DNA from: Bordetella genomosp. 5
GTDB taxonomy: Bacteria; Pseudomonadota; Gammaproteobacteria; Burkholderiales; Burkholderiaceae_B
Length of the DNA stretch: 64,000 nucleotides
Assembly: GCF_002261475.1 (NCBI RefSeq)
Contig: NZ_NEVN01000010.1
Span: forward strand, 1-64,000
Direction of reading: 5' to 3'
Translations under genes and position numbers: made by a program
Notes under the pieces: generated by a model
What the model was told of the DNA's origin: nothing
The model's input: the letters and a program-made list of their open reading frames with translations, nothing else
Database searches by the model: none
Part shown: positions 24,790 through 33,871 of the stretch, piece by piece
Layout of the letters: each line of letters opens with the position of its first letter
Numbering within the stretch: position 1 is the first letter of the stretch

Positions 24790-25044
24790 TCAGGCCTTGC
24801 GGCCCGCCACGGGCGCTGCCGCCTCGCGGGCAGCGCGCTTCCTGGCGCGGCTGCGTTGATAGAGCATGATGGCCGGCGCCAGCACGGGCGGGATGCACAG
24901 GCCCGAAATCGCCATCGTCTTCAGCACTTCGTTGACCTGCGCCGGCGACAGCGGGGCCACGGTCACGTAGATGGCGACGCACACGAACATCAGGGCGACA
25001 ACGCCGATCGACATCAACACGGGCATCATCTTGTTATCAAGCAC
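24790..25044 (-). CDS. Small two-helix membrane protein
   Basis: Conserved-looking 84-aa protein with two hydrophobic segments (VLMSIGVVALMFVCVAIYVTV and ISGLCIPPVLAPAIMLY) and a basic C-terminal tail (RSRARKRAAREAA). I choose a GTG start at 25044 because AGGAG lies six bases upstream of it; the ATG codons five and six codons later lack a ribosome-binding site. The function is unknown. It is transcribed toward the siderophore receptor and separated from it by a terminator. Confidence 0.6.
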   Translation of the reverse strand: MLDNKMMPVLMSIGVVALMFVCVAIYVTVAPLSPAQVNEVLKTMAISGLCIPPVLAPAIMLYQRSRARKRAAREAAAPVAGRKA

Positions 25045-25221
25045 TTCGAGCTCCTGGCTTACACGCGGCCGTGCGCAGATCGACGGCCAGGCGATATTGT
25101 AGCCACCTGGCCGAGGGCGCTGACGGCGACCGGCTAGAAGCGCCCGCTCAGCAATCGGCGCCCGCCTCGGGCCCGGATCCCAAGCCGCATCCAGCGCGCA
25201 GCACTCGAGCACAGAATCGAA

Positions 25222-25249
25222 AAGGCCGCCCCTTGCACGGGGCGGCCTT
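25222..25249 (-). terminator. Rho-independent terminator
   Basis: 11-bp GC-rich stem AAGGCCGCCCC / GGGGCGGCCTT with a 6-nt loop, followed on the minus strand by TTTTC. It lies 8 bp past the stop codon of the small disordered protein gene at 25258. Confidence 0.75.
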
Positions 25250-25257
25250 CCCTGTCG

Positions 25258-25464
25258 TCACGAGCGGTTGTCCACCGGTGGCGCGTCGGGCGTCGCGTTG
25301 CCCGGGTCGCGCGCATCGTCGGGGTGGATGCCGGGCGGAAACTGCCGGCCCGCGCCCGTGCGGTTGGGATCGGCGGGCCGGTCGCTCAAGGTCCGCTCGC
25401 CCGGCACGACCGGCTTGCGGTCGGCGTCGGCGGGATCGTCCTGGTGAGAATGGGGTTTGCTCAT
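25258..25464 (-). CDS. Small hydrophilic, probably disordered protein
   Basis: 68-aa protein rich in Asp, Pro and Arg, without hydrophobic segments (it begins MSKPHSHQDDPADADRKPV). A good AAAGGAG ribosome-binding site before the ATG and a proper terminator after the stop support expression. It follows the SDR gene by 11 bp on the same strand. A similar composition is seen in the 102-aa protein at 31356. The function is unknown; such proteins often belong to stress-induced sets, but nothing here proves it. Confidence 0.6.
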   Translation of the reverse strand: MSKPHSHQDDPADADRKPVVPGERTLSDRPADPNRTGAGRQFPPGIHPDDARDPGNATPDAPPVDNRS

Positions 25465-25475
25465 GACGCACTCCT

Positions 25476-26468
25476 TTAACGGCGCCGCAATGCCCACAAC
25501 GCCGCGCCGCCCACCAGCAGAACGCCGGTGACGATCGAGGCGCCGCGATGCATGGCGAGCTGGGTATAGGCGCTCTTGCGCCCTTCCTGCAACGGATCGA
25601 CGGGATGTTCACCGCCGGCTTCGAACAGCGAATCCGAGCCGCCGCCGGCCGGCATCTTGCCGCGCTGATTGCGGAACAGCCACCCGGCCATGCGGTCGGA
25701 CAGGCCCGGCATGGTGCGGCCCAGCGCCGAGATCGCGCGCGCCGCGCCGCCCACGAACATGTCGCGCACGGGCTGCTCGGCGGCATGCAGGATCGCCTGG
25801 GCCACCTGGTCGGCCGCATAGACCGGCGGCGGCAGCTGCGGCTGCACGTCCATGTAGTTGCGCGCATGCGCCGTGTAGCCCGTCGCGACCGCGGCAGGCT
25901 TGATCAGCGTGACCGAAATCGGCGCGCCCTCTTCCTGCAACTCCATGCGCAGCGCATCGGTGTAGCCCTTCACGGCGTGCTTGGTCGCCGAGTAGGCGCC
26001 CTGCAGCGGGATGGCGCGATCCGAGACCTCGCTGCCGATATTGATCAGCGCGCCGCCACCCTGGCTCTTGAGATGACGCACGGCGGTCAGCGAGCCGTAC
26101 ACGACGCCCCAGTAGTTGGTGTCGAACAGCTTGCGCTGATCGGCCAGCGGCACCTGCTCGAGCGTACCGAAGATCGACACGCCGGCGTTGTTGACCCAGG
26201 TGTCGACGCGGCCGAACGCGGCCATCGCCTGCTCGAGAATGCGCTCGTGATCCTGCTCCACGCCCACGTCTGCGGTCACGACGAGCGCCTTGCCGCCCTG
26301 CGCCTCGATCTCATGGGCCACCGCGTTGAGCGCGTCTTCGCCGCGCCCCGCCAGCACCACGCGTGCGCCCCGCGACGCCGCCAGGCGCGCGGTTGCCGCA
26401 CCGATGCCGCTACCGGCACCCGTGATCACCACCACCTGTTCCTTGAGAGGTTTCAGTCGAATCTTCAT
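25476..26468 (-). CDS. SDR family oxidoreductase with C-terminal membrane anchor
   Basis: Short-chain dehydrogenase, 330 aa. The classical motifs are TGAGSGIG (residue 16 onward), NNAG near 92 and YSATK near 158. Beyond the ~240-residue SDR core lies a ~90-residue extension with a Gly/Pro-rich linker and a final hydrophobic helix ending in arginines (ASIVTGVLLVGGAALWALRRR), likely a tail anchor. This longer type is common in proteobacteria and of unknown substrate. It precedes the small disordered-protein gene by 11 bp; the upstream 205 bp contains its promoter. Confidence 0.88.
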   Translation of the reverse strand: MKIRLKPLKEQVVVITGAGSGIGAATARLAASRGARVVLAGRGEDALNAVAHEIEAQGGKALVVTADVGVEQDHERILEQAMAAFGRVDTWVNNAGVSIFGTLEQVPLADQRKLFDTNYWGVVYGSLTAVRHLKSQGGGALINIGSEVSDRAIPLQGAYSATKHAVKGYTDALRMELQEEGAPISVTLIKPAAVATGYTAHARNYMDVQPQLPPPVYAADQVAQAILHAAEQPVRDMFVGGAARAISALGRTMPGLSDRMAGWLFRNQRGKMPAGGGSDSLFEAGGEHPVDPLQEGRKSAYTQLAMHRGASIVTGVLLVGGAALWALRRR

Positions 26469-26673
26469 ATCGCGGCCTCCTGTCGCATTGCTTGGGTCGA
26501 ACCCGTATTCGCAGCAACTGCTGTTCCTGCTTCATGCCCGGAAGGCGGGCGCCGGGGCGTCGCACGCCGCCGGAAAAATATGCCGACGAGGGCTCCGGCC
26601 ACGGTAAATCAGGCCACTTCTTGATCGCGGAGCGGCCCTCGCGCGATACGCCAATCGCCGCGGCAGCCGCCCC

Positions 26674-27519
26674 TCACGCCGCCGCCAACACCCCGCGCGC
26701 GCTGTCGATGCGGCGCACCTGCACCAGCTTGCGATCCGACAGACGCAATGCACTCAGCATGCCGCCGCTCACGCACGCGGTGTCGACGCAGACGGCGTCG
26801 TCGCGCAGCATCAGGCCCAGCGTGGCCCAATGGCCGAAGACGGTCGTGACCGCGGGCTCAACGGTACGCCGCGGGATATCGAACCAGGGCCGCGCGTGCG
26901 GCGGCCAGAGTCCCGGCGTGGCGCTTGCCTTGAACAACAGTCCGCCGTCCGGGCCGCACAGCCGCATGCGGGTGAGCGCATTGGCGATGAACGCCACGCG
27001 CCGGCGCCCGTGACGATGCCGGAACCAGGTGCCGGGCGTGCGCTGCAGCAGCGCGCTCATGCTGCCGCGCCATCGCGCATCGCGCAGTACCGTCTCCACT
27101 TCCTGGGCCAGCAGCGGCACCGACGCGGCATCCCAGCGCGGATACAGGCCCGCATGGGTCAGCAGATACGGGCCCTCGGCGTGCGCCAGCGGCCGCTGAC
27201 GCAGCCAATCGAGCAGCTCTAGCGCGTCCGGCGCATCGAGCAAATCTTCGAGGGTGTCCTGCGCGCCTGGCGCCACCGCCCGGCAGGCCAACGCGAGCGC
27301 GCGCAGGTCGTGATTGCCCAGTACCACAACGGCACGCTCGCCCAACGCGCGCACGGTGCGCAAGGTGGCCGCGGATGCCGGCCCGCGATTGACCAGATCG
27401 CCGGTGAACCAGAGCCTTGCCCCGGCGTCGCCCGCGAGTTCGGGATGGGCGAGCAGTGCCTGCAGCGTGGCATGACAGCCATGGACGTCACCGATCACCC
27501 AGGCGTGCGGCGCCGTCAT
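26674..27519 (-). CDS. apaH: Symmetrical bis(5'-nucleosyl)-tetraphosphatase ApaH
   Basis: Calcineurin-type metallophosphoesterase hydrolysing Ap4A to two ADP, 281 aa. All metal-site motifs are present: GDVHG near residue 10, GDLVNRGP near 40, GNHDLRALAL near 69 and THAGLYP near 121. The length matches ApaH (~270-280 aa). The start at 27519 (MTAPHAWVIGDVHG) is chosen over an in-frame ATG 44 codons upstream whose product lacks family resemblance. It appears to be a single-gene unit, divergent from the TonB-dependent receptor at 27830. Confidence 0.92.
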   Translation of the reverse strand: MTAPHAWVIGDVHGCHATLQALLAHPELAGDAGARLWFTGDLVNRGPASAATLRTVRALGERAVVVLGNHDLRALALACRAVAPGAQDTLEDLLDAPDALELLDWLRQRPLAHAEGPYLLTHAGLYPRWDAASVPLLAQEVETVLRDARWRGSMSALLQRTPGTWFRHRHGRRRVAFIANALTRMRLCGPDGGLLFKASATPGLWPPHARPWFDIPRRTVEPAVTTVFGHWATLGLMLRDDAVCVDTACVSGGMLSALRLSDRKLVQVRRIDSARGVLAAA

Positions 27520-27763
27520 GGGCAGGCCTCCGTGGCTGCTATGCGGCGTGTCGAATCGCTCATCGGCGTCCCCTGTTGTTCGACCCCGGATCAGACCAAG
27601 CCCCGGATCGGATATGTCCCCTTGACCGGGCAATTGGCGTGCCCGAGCCACGGCAGCGCGGCTTGGCGCGCACGGAAATTCAGCCAGAATTCAGAATGAA
27701 ATCAGCGGCTTGCCCAGCCCTATGTGGGGAAAACCCGACAGTCGAACGCCGACACAATTCCGC

Positions 27764-27783
27764 TAATGCGAATCGATAGCATT
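27764..27783 (+). promoter_or_regulatory. Fur-like box upstream of the second siderophore receptor
   Basis: TAATGCGAATCGATAGCATT: inverted arms AATGC (27765-27769) and GCATT (27779-27783), matching the alternating pattern of Fur sites imperfectly. It lies 46 bp before the receptor start. The rest of the 310-bp gap (27520-27763) is leader sequence of apaH with no further signal I can support. Confidence 0.5.
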
Positions 27784-27829
27784 CCCAGTAAGCTTCGGCC
27801 CGCTTTTGTGAAAATTCTCGGATCCTGGA

Positions 27830-29947
27830 ATGCGGCGCGTCCTTCTTTCTGCTTGTCTCCTCAACTCGGCACTCCCGTTGGCCTACGCCAACGAAGCGCC
27901 CCCCGCCAACCCCGTCGAGCTGGAGACCGTCAACGTGTATGGCGTGTCCGAGCGCGCCGACGGCCCGGTCCTCGGCTACCGTGCCACCCGGTCGATGAGC
28001 GCCACGCGCACCGACACCGCCCTGCACGAAGTCCCGCAATCGATCACGGTCGTGCCGCGCGACGTGGTCGACGACACCGACGCGACCCGCCTGCACGAGG
28101 TGCTGGACTACGCGGGCGGCGTGGGCCGGGCGAACAATTTCGGCGGCCAGGGCCTCACCACCTTCACGGTGCGCGGGTTCACGACGGGCGAGTTCTACCG
28201 CAACGGCTTTCCGATCAACCGCGGTTATCCCAACGCCCCCGATTCGTACACGATCGAGCGCGTGGAAGTGATTCGCGGCCCCGCCAGCAGCCTGTACGGA
28301 CGCGGCGATCCCGGCGGCACCTTCAATGTGGTCACCAAGCAGCCCGAGGCGGAATCGCGCGTGACGGTCGGCACGCAGTTCGACAATCACGGCATGCGCC
28401 GCGCCACGCTCGACTCGACCGGCGCGCTCAACGAGGACGGCAGCCTCACCTATCGCATCAACGGCCTGGCCGAAGGCGGCGACAGCTTCCGTGACGACGT
28501 CAGCACCGAGCGCTATGGCATCTCGCCGGTATTGCGCTGGCAGCCCAGCCGCGCCACGCGCATCACGCTCGAAGCCGATTTCATGCGCAACAATCATCCG
28601 CTGGATCGCGGCCTCACCGCGTACGCCAACCAGAGCGGCCGCGCCTCGCGCGACACCAACGTCTGGGAAACGGGCACCGACAACAAGCTGCACAACGACA
28701 ACAACATGGTGCAGCTGCGTTTCGAGCACGACCTGAACGACGACTGGAAGCTCGGCGGCGGTGCGCAGTGGCTCGACGGCACGCTGCAAGGCAATGCGGT
28801 GGAGGCCAATGCCCTGCAGGCGAACGGCCGCACGCTGGGCCGCAACTTCAACTGGCGCAAGCTCGACTGGACCGATCGCGATCTGCAGCTCAACCTCACC
28901 GGCAACTTCAGCACCGGCGCGTTGCGTCACACGCTGCTGACCGGCGTGGAGTACGAAGACTACGATTACCGCTCGATCATCCGGCGCTCCGCGGCGGGCG
29001 CAAATGCCTATCCGATCGACCTGTTCGATCCGATCCTCGGCCAGCCCCGCCCGGCGCTCACCCGCACCACCACGCACGACAAGGAAAACCTCAAGACCTG
29101 GGCCGCCTTCGTGCAGGATCAGGTGGCGATCACCGAGCGGTTCAAGGTGCTGGCCGGGCTGCGCCTGGAGCGCTTCGAGCACACCTACCATGACCGCCTG
29201 CCGGGCGGCCGCAACTGGCGCAGCACCGACACCGCCGTCACGCCGCGTCTGGGCGTGACCTACGACCTGACCGACACCGTGGCCGTGTATGCGAACACGG
29301 CGCGCTCCTACAAGCCGAACACCGGCGCGGACCGTCAGGGCACCGGCTTCAGCCCCGAAAAGGGCAAGTCGTACGAAGTGGGTGCGAAGTGGGAAGCGCT
29401 GGATCGTCAGCTCAGCATCGACGCGTCGATCTATCAGATCGACAAGAAGAACGTGCTCACCGTCGACCCCGTGGACTCGAACTATCGTGTAGCGGCCGGC
29501 CAGGTGCGCAGCCGCGGCTTCGACCTGAACGTCGCCGGCAACATCACGCCGCAATGGCGGGTGATCGGTGGCTACTCGTTCGTCGACGCCCGTGTCACGC
29601 GCGACAATACGCTGCCCAAGGGCACGCGCCTGGCCAACATTCCGCGCAACACGTTGAGCCTGCTCAACATGTACGAGTTCCACGAAGGTCCGGCACGCGG
29701 TCTAGGTCTGGGCGTGGGCGTGCGCTATGTAGACGAGCGCAAGGGCCAGACCGCCGCCACCTCCTACGACATGGGCTCGTACGTGGCCGTGGACCTCTTC
29801 AGCTTCTATCAGGTCAACAAGAACCTGCGCGTGAACCTGGACATCACCAACCTGTTCAACCGCAACTACGACGAAGGCGCCTTCAACACCTACGTCTACC
29901 CGGGCGCGCCGCGCACGGCGCAACTGGGCATCAGCTACAGCTATTGA
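27830..29947 (+). CDS. TonB-dependent siderophore receptor
   Basis: Outer-membrane ferric-siderophore transporter, 705 aa. A signal peptide ends near LAYANEA; unlike the receptor at 22219 there is no STN signalling domain. The plug begins near residue 60 (TALHEVPQSITVVPRDVVDD), with VEVIRGPASSLYGRGDPGGTFNVVTKQP typical of catecholate/hydroxamate receptors. The barrel ends QLGISYSY with the terminal aromatic Tyr. The start ATG at 27830 gives a complete signal peptide. It is a single transcription unit with its own Fur-like box and a hairpin after the stop. Confidence 0.93.
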   Translation: MRRVLLSACLLNSALPLAYANEAPPANPVELETVNVYGVSERADGPVLGYRATRSMSATRTDTALHEVPQSITVVPRDVVDDTDATRLHEVLDYAGGVGRANNFGGQGLTTFTVRGFTTGEFYRNGFPINRGYPNAPDSYTIERVEVIRGPASSLYGRGDPGGTFNVVTKQPEAESRVTVGTQFDNHGMRRATLDSTGALNEDGSLTYRINGLAEGGDSFRDDVSTERYGISPVLRWQPSRATRITLEADFMRNNHPLDRGLTAYANQSGRASRDTNVWETGTDNKLHNDNNMVQLRFEHDLNDDWKLGGGAQWLDGTLQGNAVEANALQANGRTLGRNFNWRKLDWTDRDLQLNLTGNFSTGALRHTLLTGVEYEDYDYRSIIRRSAAGANAYPIDLFDPILGQPRPALTRTTTHDKENLKTWAAFVQDQVAITERFKVLAGLRLERFEHTYHDRLPGGRNWRSTDTAVTPRLGVTYDLTDTVAVYANTARSYKPNTGADRQGTGFSPEKGKSYEVGAKWEALDRQLSIDASIYQIDKKNVLTVDPVDSNYRVAAGQVRSRGFDLNVAGNITPQWRVIGGYSFVDARVTRDNTLPKGTRLANIPRNTLSLLNMYEFHEGPARGLGLGVGVRYVDERKGQTAATSYDMGSYVAVDLFSFYQVNKNLRVNLDITNLFNRNYDEGAFNTYVYPGAPRTAQLGISYSY

Positions 29948-29960
29948 GCGGTCACGGAAC

Positions 29961-29993
29961 AGAAAGCGGTGGCACGTGTGCTCACCGCTTTCT
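29961..29993. terminator. Bidirectional hairpin terminator
   Basis: 11-bp stem AGAAAGCGGTG (29961-29971) / CACCGCTTTCT (29983-29993) with further pairing inside the loop, between the convergent receptor and alcohol dehydrogenase genes. Confidence 0.7.
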
Positions 29994-30007
29994 GCACGCA
30001 GGCGTCG

Positions 30008-31177
30008 CTACGGCTTCAGCACGACCTTCACGCAGCCATCGTGTTTATCGCGGAAGGTCTTGTACAGCTCCGGCCCCTCGGCGAGCGGCGCGGTGTGCGT
30101 GATGATGAACGACGGATCGATCTCGCCCTCGACGATGCGCGCGAGCAGATCGTCCGTCCAGCGCCGCACGTGCGTCTGGCCCATGCGCCAGGTGAGCCCC
30201 TTGTTCATCGACGCGCCGAACGGAATCTTGTCGACCACGCCGCCATAGACGCCCGGAATCGACAACACACCCCCGGGCCGGCACACGTAGATCATTTCCC
30301 GCAGCACGTGAGGCCGGTCCGTTTCCGCGCCGACCGCCTGTTTGGCACGATCGTAGATTGCATCGAACGAGCCGGCGGCGTGCGCTTCGAGGCCCACCGC
30401 GTCGATGCATTTTTCCGGGCCCTTGCCCTGGGTCATTTCGTTGAGACACTCGACCACGCTCTGCTCGTCGAAGTTGATCGTGAGCGCGCCCGCCTGGGCG
30501 GCCATCGCGAGCCGCTCCGGCACGCGGTCGATGCAGATCACCTGGCGGGCGCCCTGCAGGATCGCGCTCAGCACGGTCATGAGGCCGACCGGACCGGCGC
30601 CCCAGATGGCCACCGTGTCGGTGGGCTTGATCTCGCACTGCGCCGCGGCCTGCCAGCCGGTGGGCAGAATGTCGCCCAGGAACAGCACCTGTTCGTCGGA
30701 TACGCCGTCGGGCACCTTGATGTGGGTCGTGTCCGCGAACGGCACGCGCACATACTCGGCCTGCCCGCCGGCATAGCCGCCGGTCAGATGGGTATAGCCG
30801 AAGAGGCCTGCCGTCGTATGGCCGAACATCTTGGCGGCCATGCTGGCGTTGCGGTTGGTGCGCTCGCACACGGAAAAATTACCGACGCGGCACTGATCGC
30901 ACTCGCCGCAGGTGATGGTGAACGGCACGACGACGCGGTCGCCGACCTTGAGCGCGGTGTTGTCGCGGCCCACCTCCACCACCTCTCCCATGAACTCGTG
31001 GCCAAGGATGTCGCCCTTGTGCATCTCGGGCATGAAGCCGTCGAACAAGTGCAGGTCGGAACCGCAGATCGCGCAGGCGCTGACGCGCACGATGGCATCG
31101 CGGCCGTGCTCGATCGTGGGGTCGGGAACCGTGTCGTATTGAACGTCGTGCTTGCCCTGCCAGCAGAGTGCTTTCAT
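30008..31177 (-). CDS. Zinc-dependent alcohol/formaldehyde dehydrogenase
   Basis: Medium-chain zinc dehydrogenase, 389 aa. The catalytic-zinc residues appear in [13 protein letters not shown] (about 35-47) and GHEFMGEV (about 59-66), and the four-cysteine structural zinc site in [15 protein letters not shown] (about 89-103). The nucleotide site is WGAGPVGLM near 191. The length and the insert around [13 protein letters not shown]-like sequence place it with the glutathione-independent formaldehyde dehydrogenase (FdhA-like) group, often annotated as a threonine/alcohol dehydrogenase homologue. It appears monocistronic. The substrate is not established; aldehyde dismutation or detoxification is plausible. 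Confidence 0.88.
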   Translation of the reverse strand: MKALCWQGKHDVQYDTVPDPTIEHGRDAIVRVSACAICGSDLHLFDGFMPEMHKGDILGHEFMGEVVEVGRDNTALKVGDRVVVPFTITCGECDQCRVGNFSVCERTNRNASMAAKMFGHTTAGLFGYTHLTGGYAGGQAEYVRVPFADTTHIKVPDGVSDEQVLFLGDILPTGWQAAAQCEIKPTDTVAIWGAGPVGLMTVLSAILQGARQVICIDRVPERLAMAAQAGALTINFDEQSVVECLNEMTQGKGPEKCIDAVGLEAHAAGSFDAIYDRAKQAVGAETDRPHVLREMIYVCRPGGVLSIPGVYGGVVDKIPFGASMNKGLTWRMGQTHVRRWTDDLLARIVEGEIDPSFIITHTAPLAEGPELYKTFRDKHDGCVKVVLKP

Positions 31178-31310
31178 CGTGATCTCCGGATGGGTTGGCC
31201 GCGTGGCGGCCAGTGCGTATCGGGTGGCGCCGCCCGAAAGCGGCGCGGTGATCACAGGGCTGCAACTGCCGTGCCTGTTCACACATTGGCAGGGGGAATG
31301 GTGACGACGC

Positions 31311-31341
31311 GAGCGCGGCGGCGATCGACGCCGCCGCGCTC
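31311..31341. terminator. GC-rich inverted repeat, possible terminator
   Basis: 13-bp stem (31311-31323 with 31329-31341) and ATCGA loop, immediately beyond the stop of the minus-strand gene at 31356. It has no T tract, so its role as a terminator is only probable. Confidence 0.45.
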
Positions 31342-31355
31342 GTCGCCATGCGGCG

Positions 31356-31664
31356 TCAAGGCGCCATGGTGCGATCCGACGGAATCTTCTCCGCCTGATC
31401 CTGCTCGGCATCGCGCGGGCGATCGTACGCATCGCGGCCCGGCGGGTTACGATGCCCCCCCGCGGGATAACCGGAATTGCTGTCGGGATCGCGGTTGGGC
31501 CGACCTTCCGTTGCCTCGTCCGGCGCCGGATCGGCCGACGGATCCACCGGAATCTCTCGCGAGGTGCTGCCGTCGGGTGCGGTGGTCGGGACCTTGCCCT
31601 CGGCTTCGAGCTCCTGAATCTTGGCGCCGAGATGTTCGCGTTGTCCTTCGGGTTGGTGTGCCAT
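31356..31664 (-). CDS. Hydrophilic, probably disordered protein, 102 aa
   Basis: Protein rich in Asp, Glu, Pro and Arg. A short predicted helix, [14 protein letters not shown], sits near the N-terminus and the rest has no order-promoting residues ([21 protein letters not shown] toward the end). The ATG at 31664 follows a clear CAGGAGA site. It has no signal peptide or membrane segment. It is divergent from the heme oxygenase gene at 31884. Its function is unknown; the composition resembles the 68-aa protein at 25258. Confidence 0.6.
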   Translation of the reverse strand: MAHQPEGQREHLGAKIQELEAEGKVPTTAPDGSTSREIPVDPSADPAPDEATEGRPNRDPDSNSGYPAGGHRNPPGRDAYDRPRDAEQDQAEKIPSDRTMAP

Positions 31665-31883
31665 GGTGGTCTCCTGGAAAGCCTCGCATCCAGCAAATGG
31701 CGCGCCCGGCACCGGCGGGACACCGCCCCGGTCCCGTCGTGCCCCCTCCCCGTCACCCGTGCCGCTGGCGCGAACGCCCGTTCTTCAGTAACTTTGACGT
31801 GCCATTCCCTGCAGCCAGGAAAGAATGACGCACGTTCCCGTCGATTCACACCGGCGGCCCGCATTACCCGGATACCGAACATC

Positions 31884-32477
31884 ATGACCACCGAAATTCT
31901 CGATCGCCCGCGGCTGTCGCAACGCCTGAAGGTCGAGACGAACGACCAGCACGAGCGCATGCATCGCCTGATGGAGCGCGCCGCGCCGTTCTCGAGCCGC
32001 GAATCGTACGCTCGCTTCGTCGCCGCTCAATACCTGTTCCAGCTCGACGTCGAACACCTGTTCCAGAACGCCGAGGTCCAGGCCGCGGTGCCCGACCTCG
32101 ACGCGCGCGGCCGCGCATCCGCCTCGCTGGCCGACCTGCGCGACCTGAATGCCGACTTGCCGGTCGACCGTGTCGCCAGCACGGACGTGGCCATGCCCGA
32201 AGCGCTGGGCTGGCTGTATGTGTCCGAGGGTTCGACGCTGGGTGCCGCGTTTCTCTTCAAAGAGGCGCAGGCCAACCTGGGGCTGTCGGCCGAATTCGGC
32301 GCGCGCAACCTGGCGGCCTACCCCGAAGGCCGCGCTGTCGTGTGGCGCCGGTTCGTCGCCTCGCTCGACGACGAGGCGCTCGACCCGCGCGCGCACGACG
32401 CCGTGATCGCGGGCGCCAACGCGGCCTACGATCGCTTCGGCGAGCTGCTCGAGCGACATTTCGCGCTGAGCCGCTGA
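31884..32477 (+). CDS. Biliverdin-producing heme oxygenase
   Basis: Bacterial heme oxygenase of the PigA/BphO type, 197 aa, cleaving heme to biliverdin, CO and iron. The N-terminal helix [20 protein letters not shown] contains the likely proximal His (H23 or H27), and the distal-helix signature [20 protein letters not shown] near 112 carries the conserved Gly run. The start ATG at 31884 gives the family length; a longer in-frame extension upstream is non-coding. It may release iron from imported heme. No heme uptake or bacteriophytochrome gene lies beside it, and I did not find a convincing Fur box before it. Confidence 0.9.
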   Translation: MTTEILDRPRLSQRLKVETNDQHERMHRLMERAAPFSSRESYARFVAAQYLFQLDVEHLFQNAEVQAAVPDLDARGRASASLADLRDLNADLPVDRVASTDVAMPEALGWLYVSEGSTLGAAFLFKEAQANLGLSAEFGARNLAAYPEGRAVVWRRFVASLDDEALDPRAHDAVIAGANAAYDRFGELLERHFALSR

Positions 32478-32579
32478 GCCGCTGAGGTCGCGGGCCACGC
32501 ATCGAGGCCGCGCCGGCCGACACCGCCGGCGCGCCGCAGCGCCCTGCTGAACCGTCCCCTAAAGTGCCGTGCAGGCCCA

Positions 32580-32608
32580 TCGGACAAGTCCGATAGAGCG
32601 CGTACAAT
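32580..32608 (+). promoter_or_regulatory. Promoter of the radical SAM/UdgX operon
   Basis: -35-like TCGGAC (32580-32585), 17-bp spacer and -10 TACAAT (32603-32608), placing initiation over the LexA-type palindrome that follows. The -35 lies in a second inverted repeat, ATCGGAC-AA-GTCCGAT (32579-32594). Confidence 0.5.
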
Positions 32609-32609
32609 A

Positions 32610-32625
32610 CTGGATATATATCCAG
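32610..32625 (+). promoter_or_regulatory. LexA-type SOS box
   Basis: Perfect palindrome CTGGATATATATCCAG, with flanks TA on the left and CT on the right. It fits the CTGN10CAG architecture and is almost identical to the LexA site of the E. coli ruvAB operon as I recall it (CTGGATATCTATCCAG). It sits 1 bp after the -10 element and 13 bp before the start codon, an ideal repressing position. This implies DNA-damage induction of the operon. Confidence 0.7.
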
Positions 32626-32638
32626 CTATTGAACCGCC

Positions 32639-33871
32639 ATGGAACTGCTCACCAAGCTCGAGATCCTGGCCGACGCGGCGAAGTACGACGCCTCGTGCGC
32701 CAGCAGCGGCGCGCCCAAGCGCGACTCGCGCGGCCGCGAAGGCCTGGGCGCCAGCACCGGCGCAGGCATCTGTCACAGCTACACGCCCGACGGCCGCTGC
32801 GTGTCGCTGCTCAAGATCCTGCTGACGAACTTCTGCCAGTACGACTGCCACTATTGCGTCAACCGGCGCACGAGCAACGTACCGCGCGCGCGATTCCAGC
32901 CGAGCGAAGTGGTGGATCTCACGCTCGACTTCTATCGCCGTAACTACATCGACGGGCTGTTCCTGAGCTCGGGCATCATTCGCAATGCCGACTACACCAT
33001 GGAACAACTGGTGCGCGTGGCGCAGTCGCTGCGCGAGGAACACGCGTTCCGCGGTTATATCCACCTCAAGACCATTCCGGATGCGTCGCCCGAGCTCATC
33101 ACGCTGGCGGGTGTGTATGCCGACCGCCTGAGCGTGAACATCGAGCTGCCCACCGAGGGCGGGCTGCAGCGGCTCGCGCCCGAAAAGAGCGCGCACACCA
33201 TCAAGCGGGCCATGGGGTCGATCCGCCTGGCCCAGGAAGAAGCCGAGCACGAGACGCCGGCGAAACCGCGCGCCTCCGAGGCCGCACGCAAAGCGCCGGC
33301 CGGCCAAAGCACCCAGATGATCGTGGGCGCCGACGAGGCCGACGACCACACCATTCTGCAGACCGCGCAGACCCTCTATGGCGCCTACAAGCTCAAGCGC
33401 GTCTACTACTCGGCCTTCAGCCCCATTCCCGACAGCCCGGCATCCGTGCCGCTGCAACCGCCCCCGCTGCAACGCGAGCATCGGCTCTATCAGGCCGATT
33501 TCCTGATGCGCGGCTACGGCTTCCAGGCCGAAGAGCTGCTGCAGGCGGGCGGCAATCTGCCGCTGGACATCGATCCCAAGCTCGCGTGGGCGCTGTCGCA
33601 TCGCGAGTCTTTTCCGGTGGACCTCAATCGCGCGCCGCAGCGGATGATCGCGCGCGTGCCCGGCATCGGCATGCGCAATGCCGAGCGTCTGGTCGAGTTG
33701 CGCCGCATGCGCGCGATCCGCTACCAGGACGTGGCGCGGCTGCGCTGCGCGATGGACAAGGTCAAGCCCTTCATCGTGGTGCAGGATTACAAGCCGCCAT
33801 TGGCCGAACCTTCGTCGGCGCAACTGCGGCGCGCGCTGGCGCCACCGCCCGAACAGCTGGCGCTGCTATGA
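32639..33871 (+). CDS. Putative DNA modification/repair radical SAM protein
   Basis: Radical SAM enzyme, 410 aa. The cluster-binding motif NFCQYDCHYC gives C66, C70 and C73 (C-x3-C-x2-C). The C-terminal part carries a helix-hairpin-helix segment (DLNRAPQRMIARVPGIGMRNAERLV), suggesting DNA contact. This is the family named for its linkage to a uracil-DNA-glycosylase-like protein; its reaction is not known to me. A Lys/Ala-rich insert lies near residues 200-220. It overlaps the downstream gene by 4 bp (ATGA), indicating coupled synthesis. The start at 32639 is the first ATG after the LexA-type box. Confidence 0.92.
   Translation: MELLTKLEILADAAKYDASCASSGAPKRDSRGREGLGASTGAGICHSYTPDGRCVSLLKILLTNFCQYDCHYCVNRRTSNVPRARFQPSEVVDLTLDFYRRNYIDGLFLSSGIIRNADYTMEQLVRVAQSLREEHAFRGYIHLKTIPDASPELITLAGVYADRLSVNIELPTEGGLQRLAPEKSAHTIKRAMGSIRLAQEEAEHETPAKPRASEAARKAPAGQSTQMIVGADEADDHTILQTAQTLYGAYKLKRVYYSAFSPIPDSPASVPLQPPPLQREHRLYQADFLMRGYGFQAEELLQAGGNLPLDIDPKLAWALSHRESFPVDLNRAPQRMIARVPGIGMRNAERLVELRRMRAIRYQDVARLRCAMDKVKPFIVVQDYKPPLAEPSSAQLRRALAPPPEQLALL

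Noticed and set aside
27680-29683. 667-codon minus-strand open frame under the TonB receptor
   Set aside because: Val/Gly/Arg-rich antisense shadow of a well-supported receptor gene.
31760-31883. Fur box before the heme oxygenase gene
   Set aside because: The region TTCTTCAGTAACTTTGACG has only scattered matches to the Fur pattern and no dyad symmetry.
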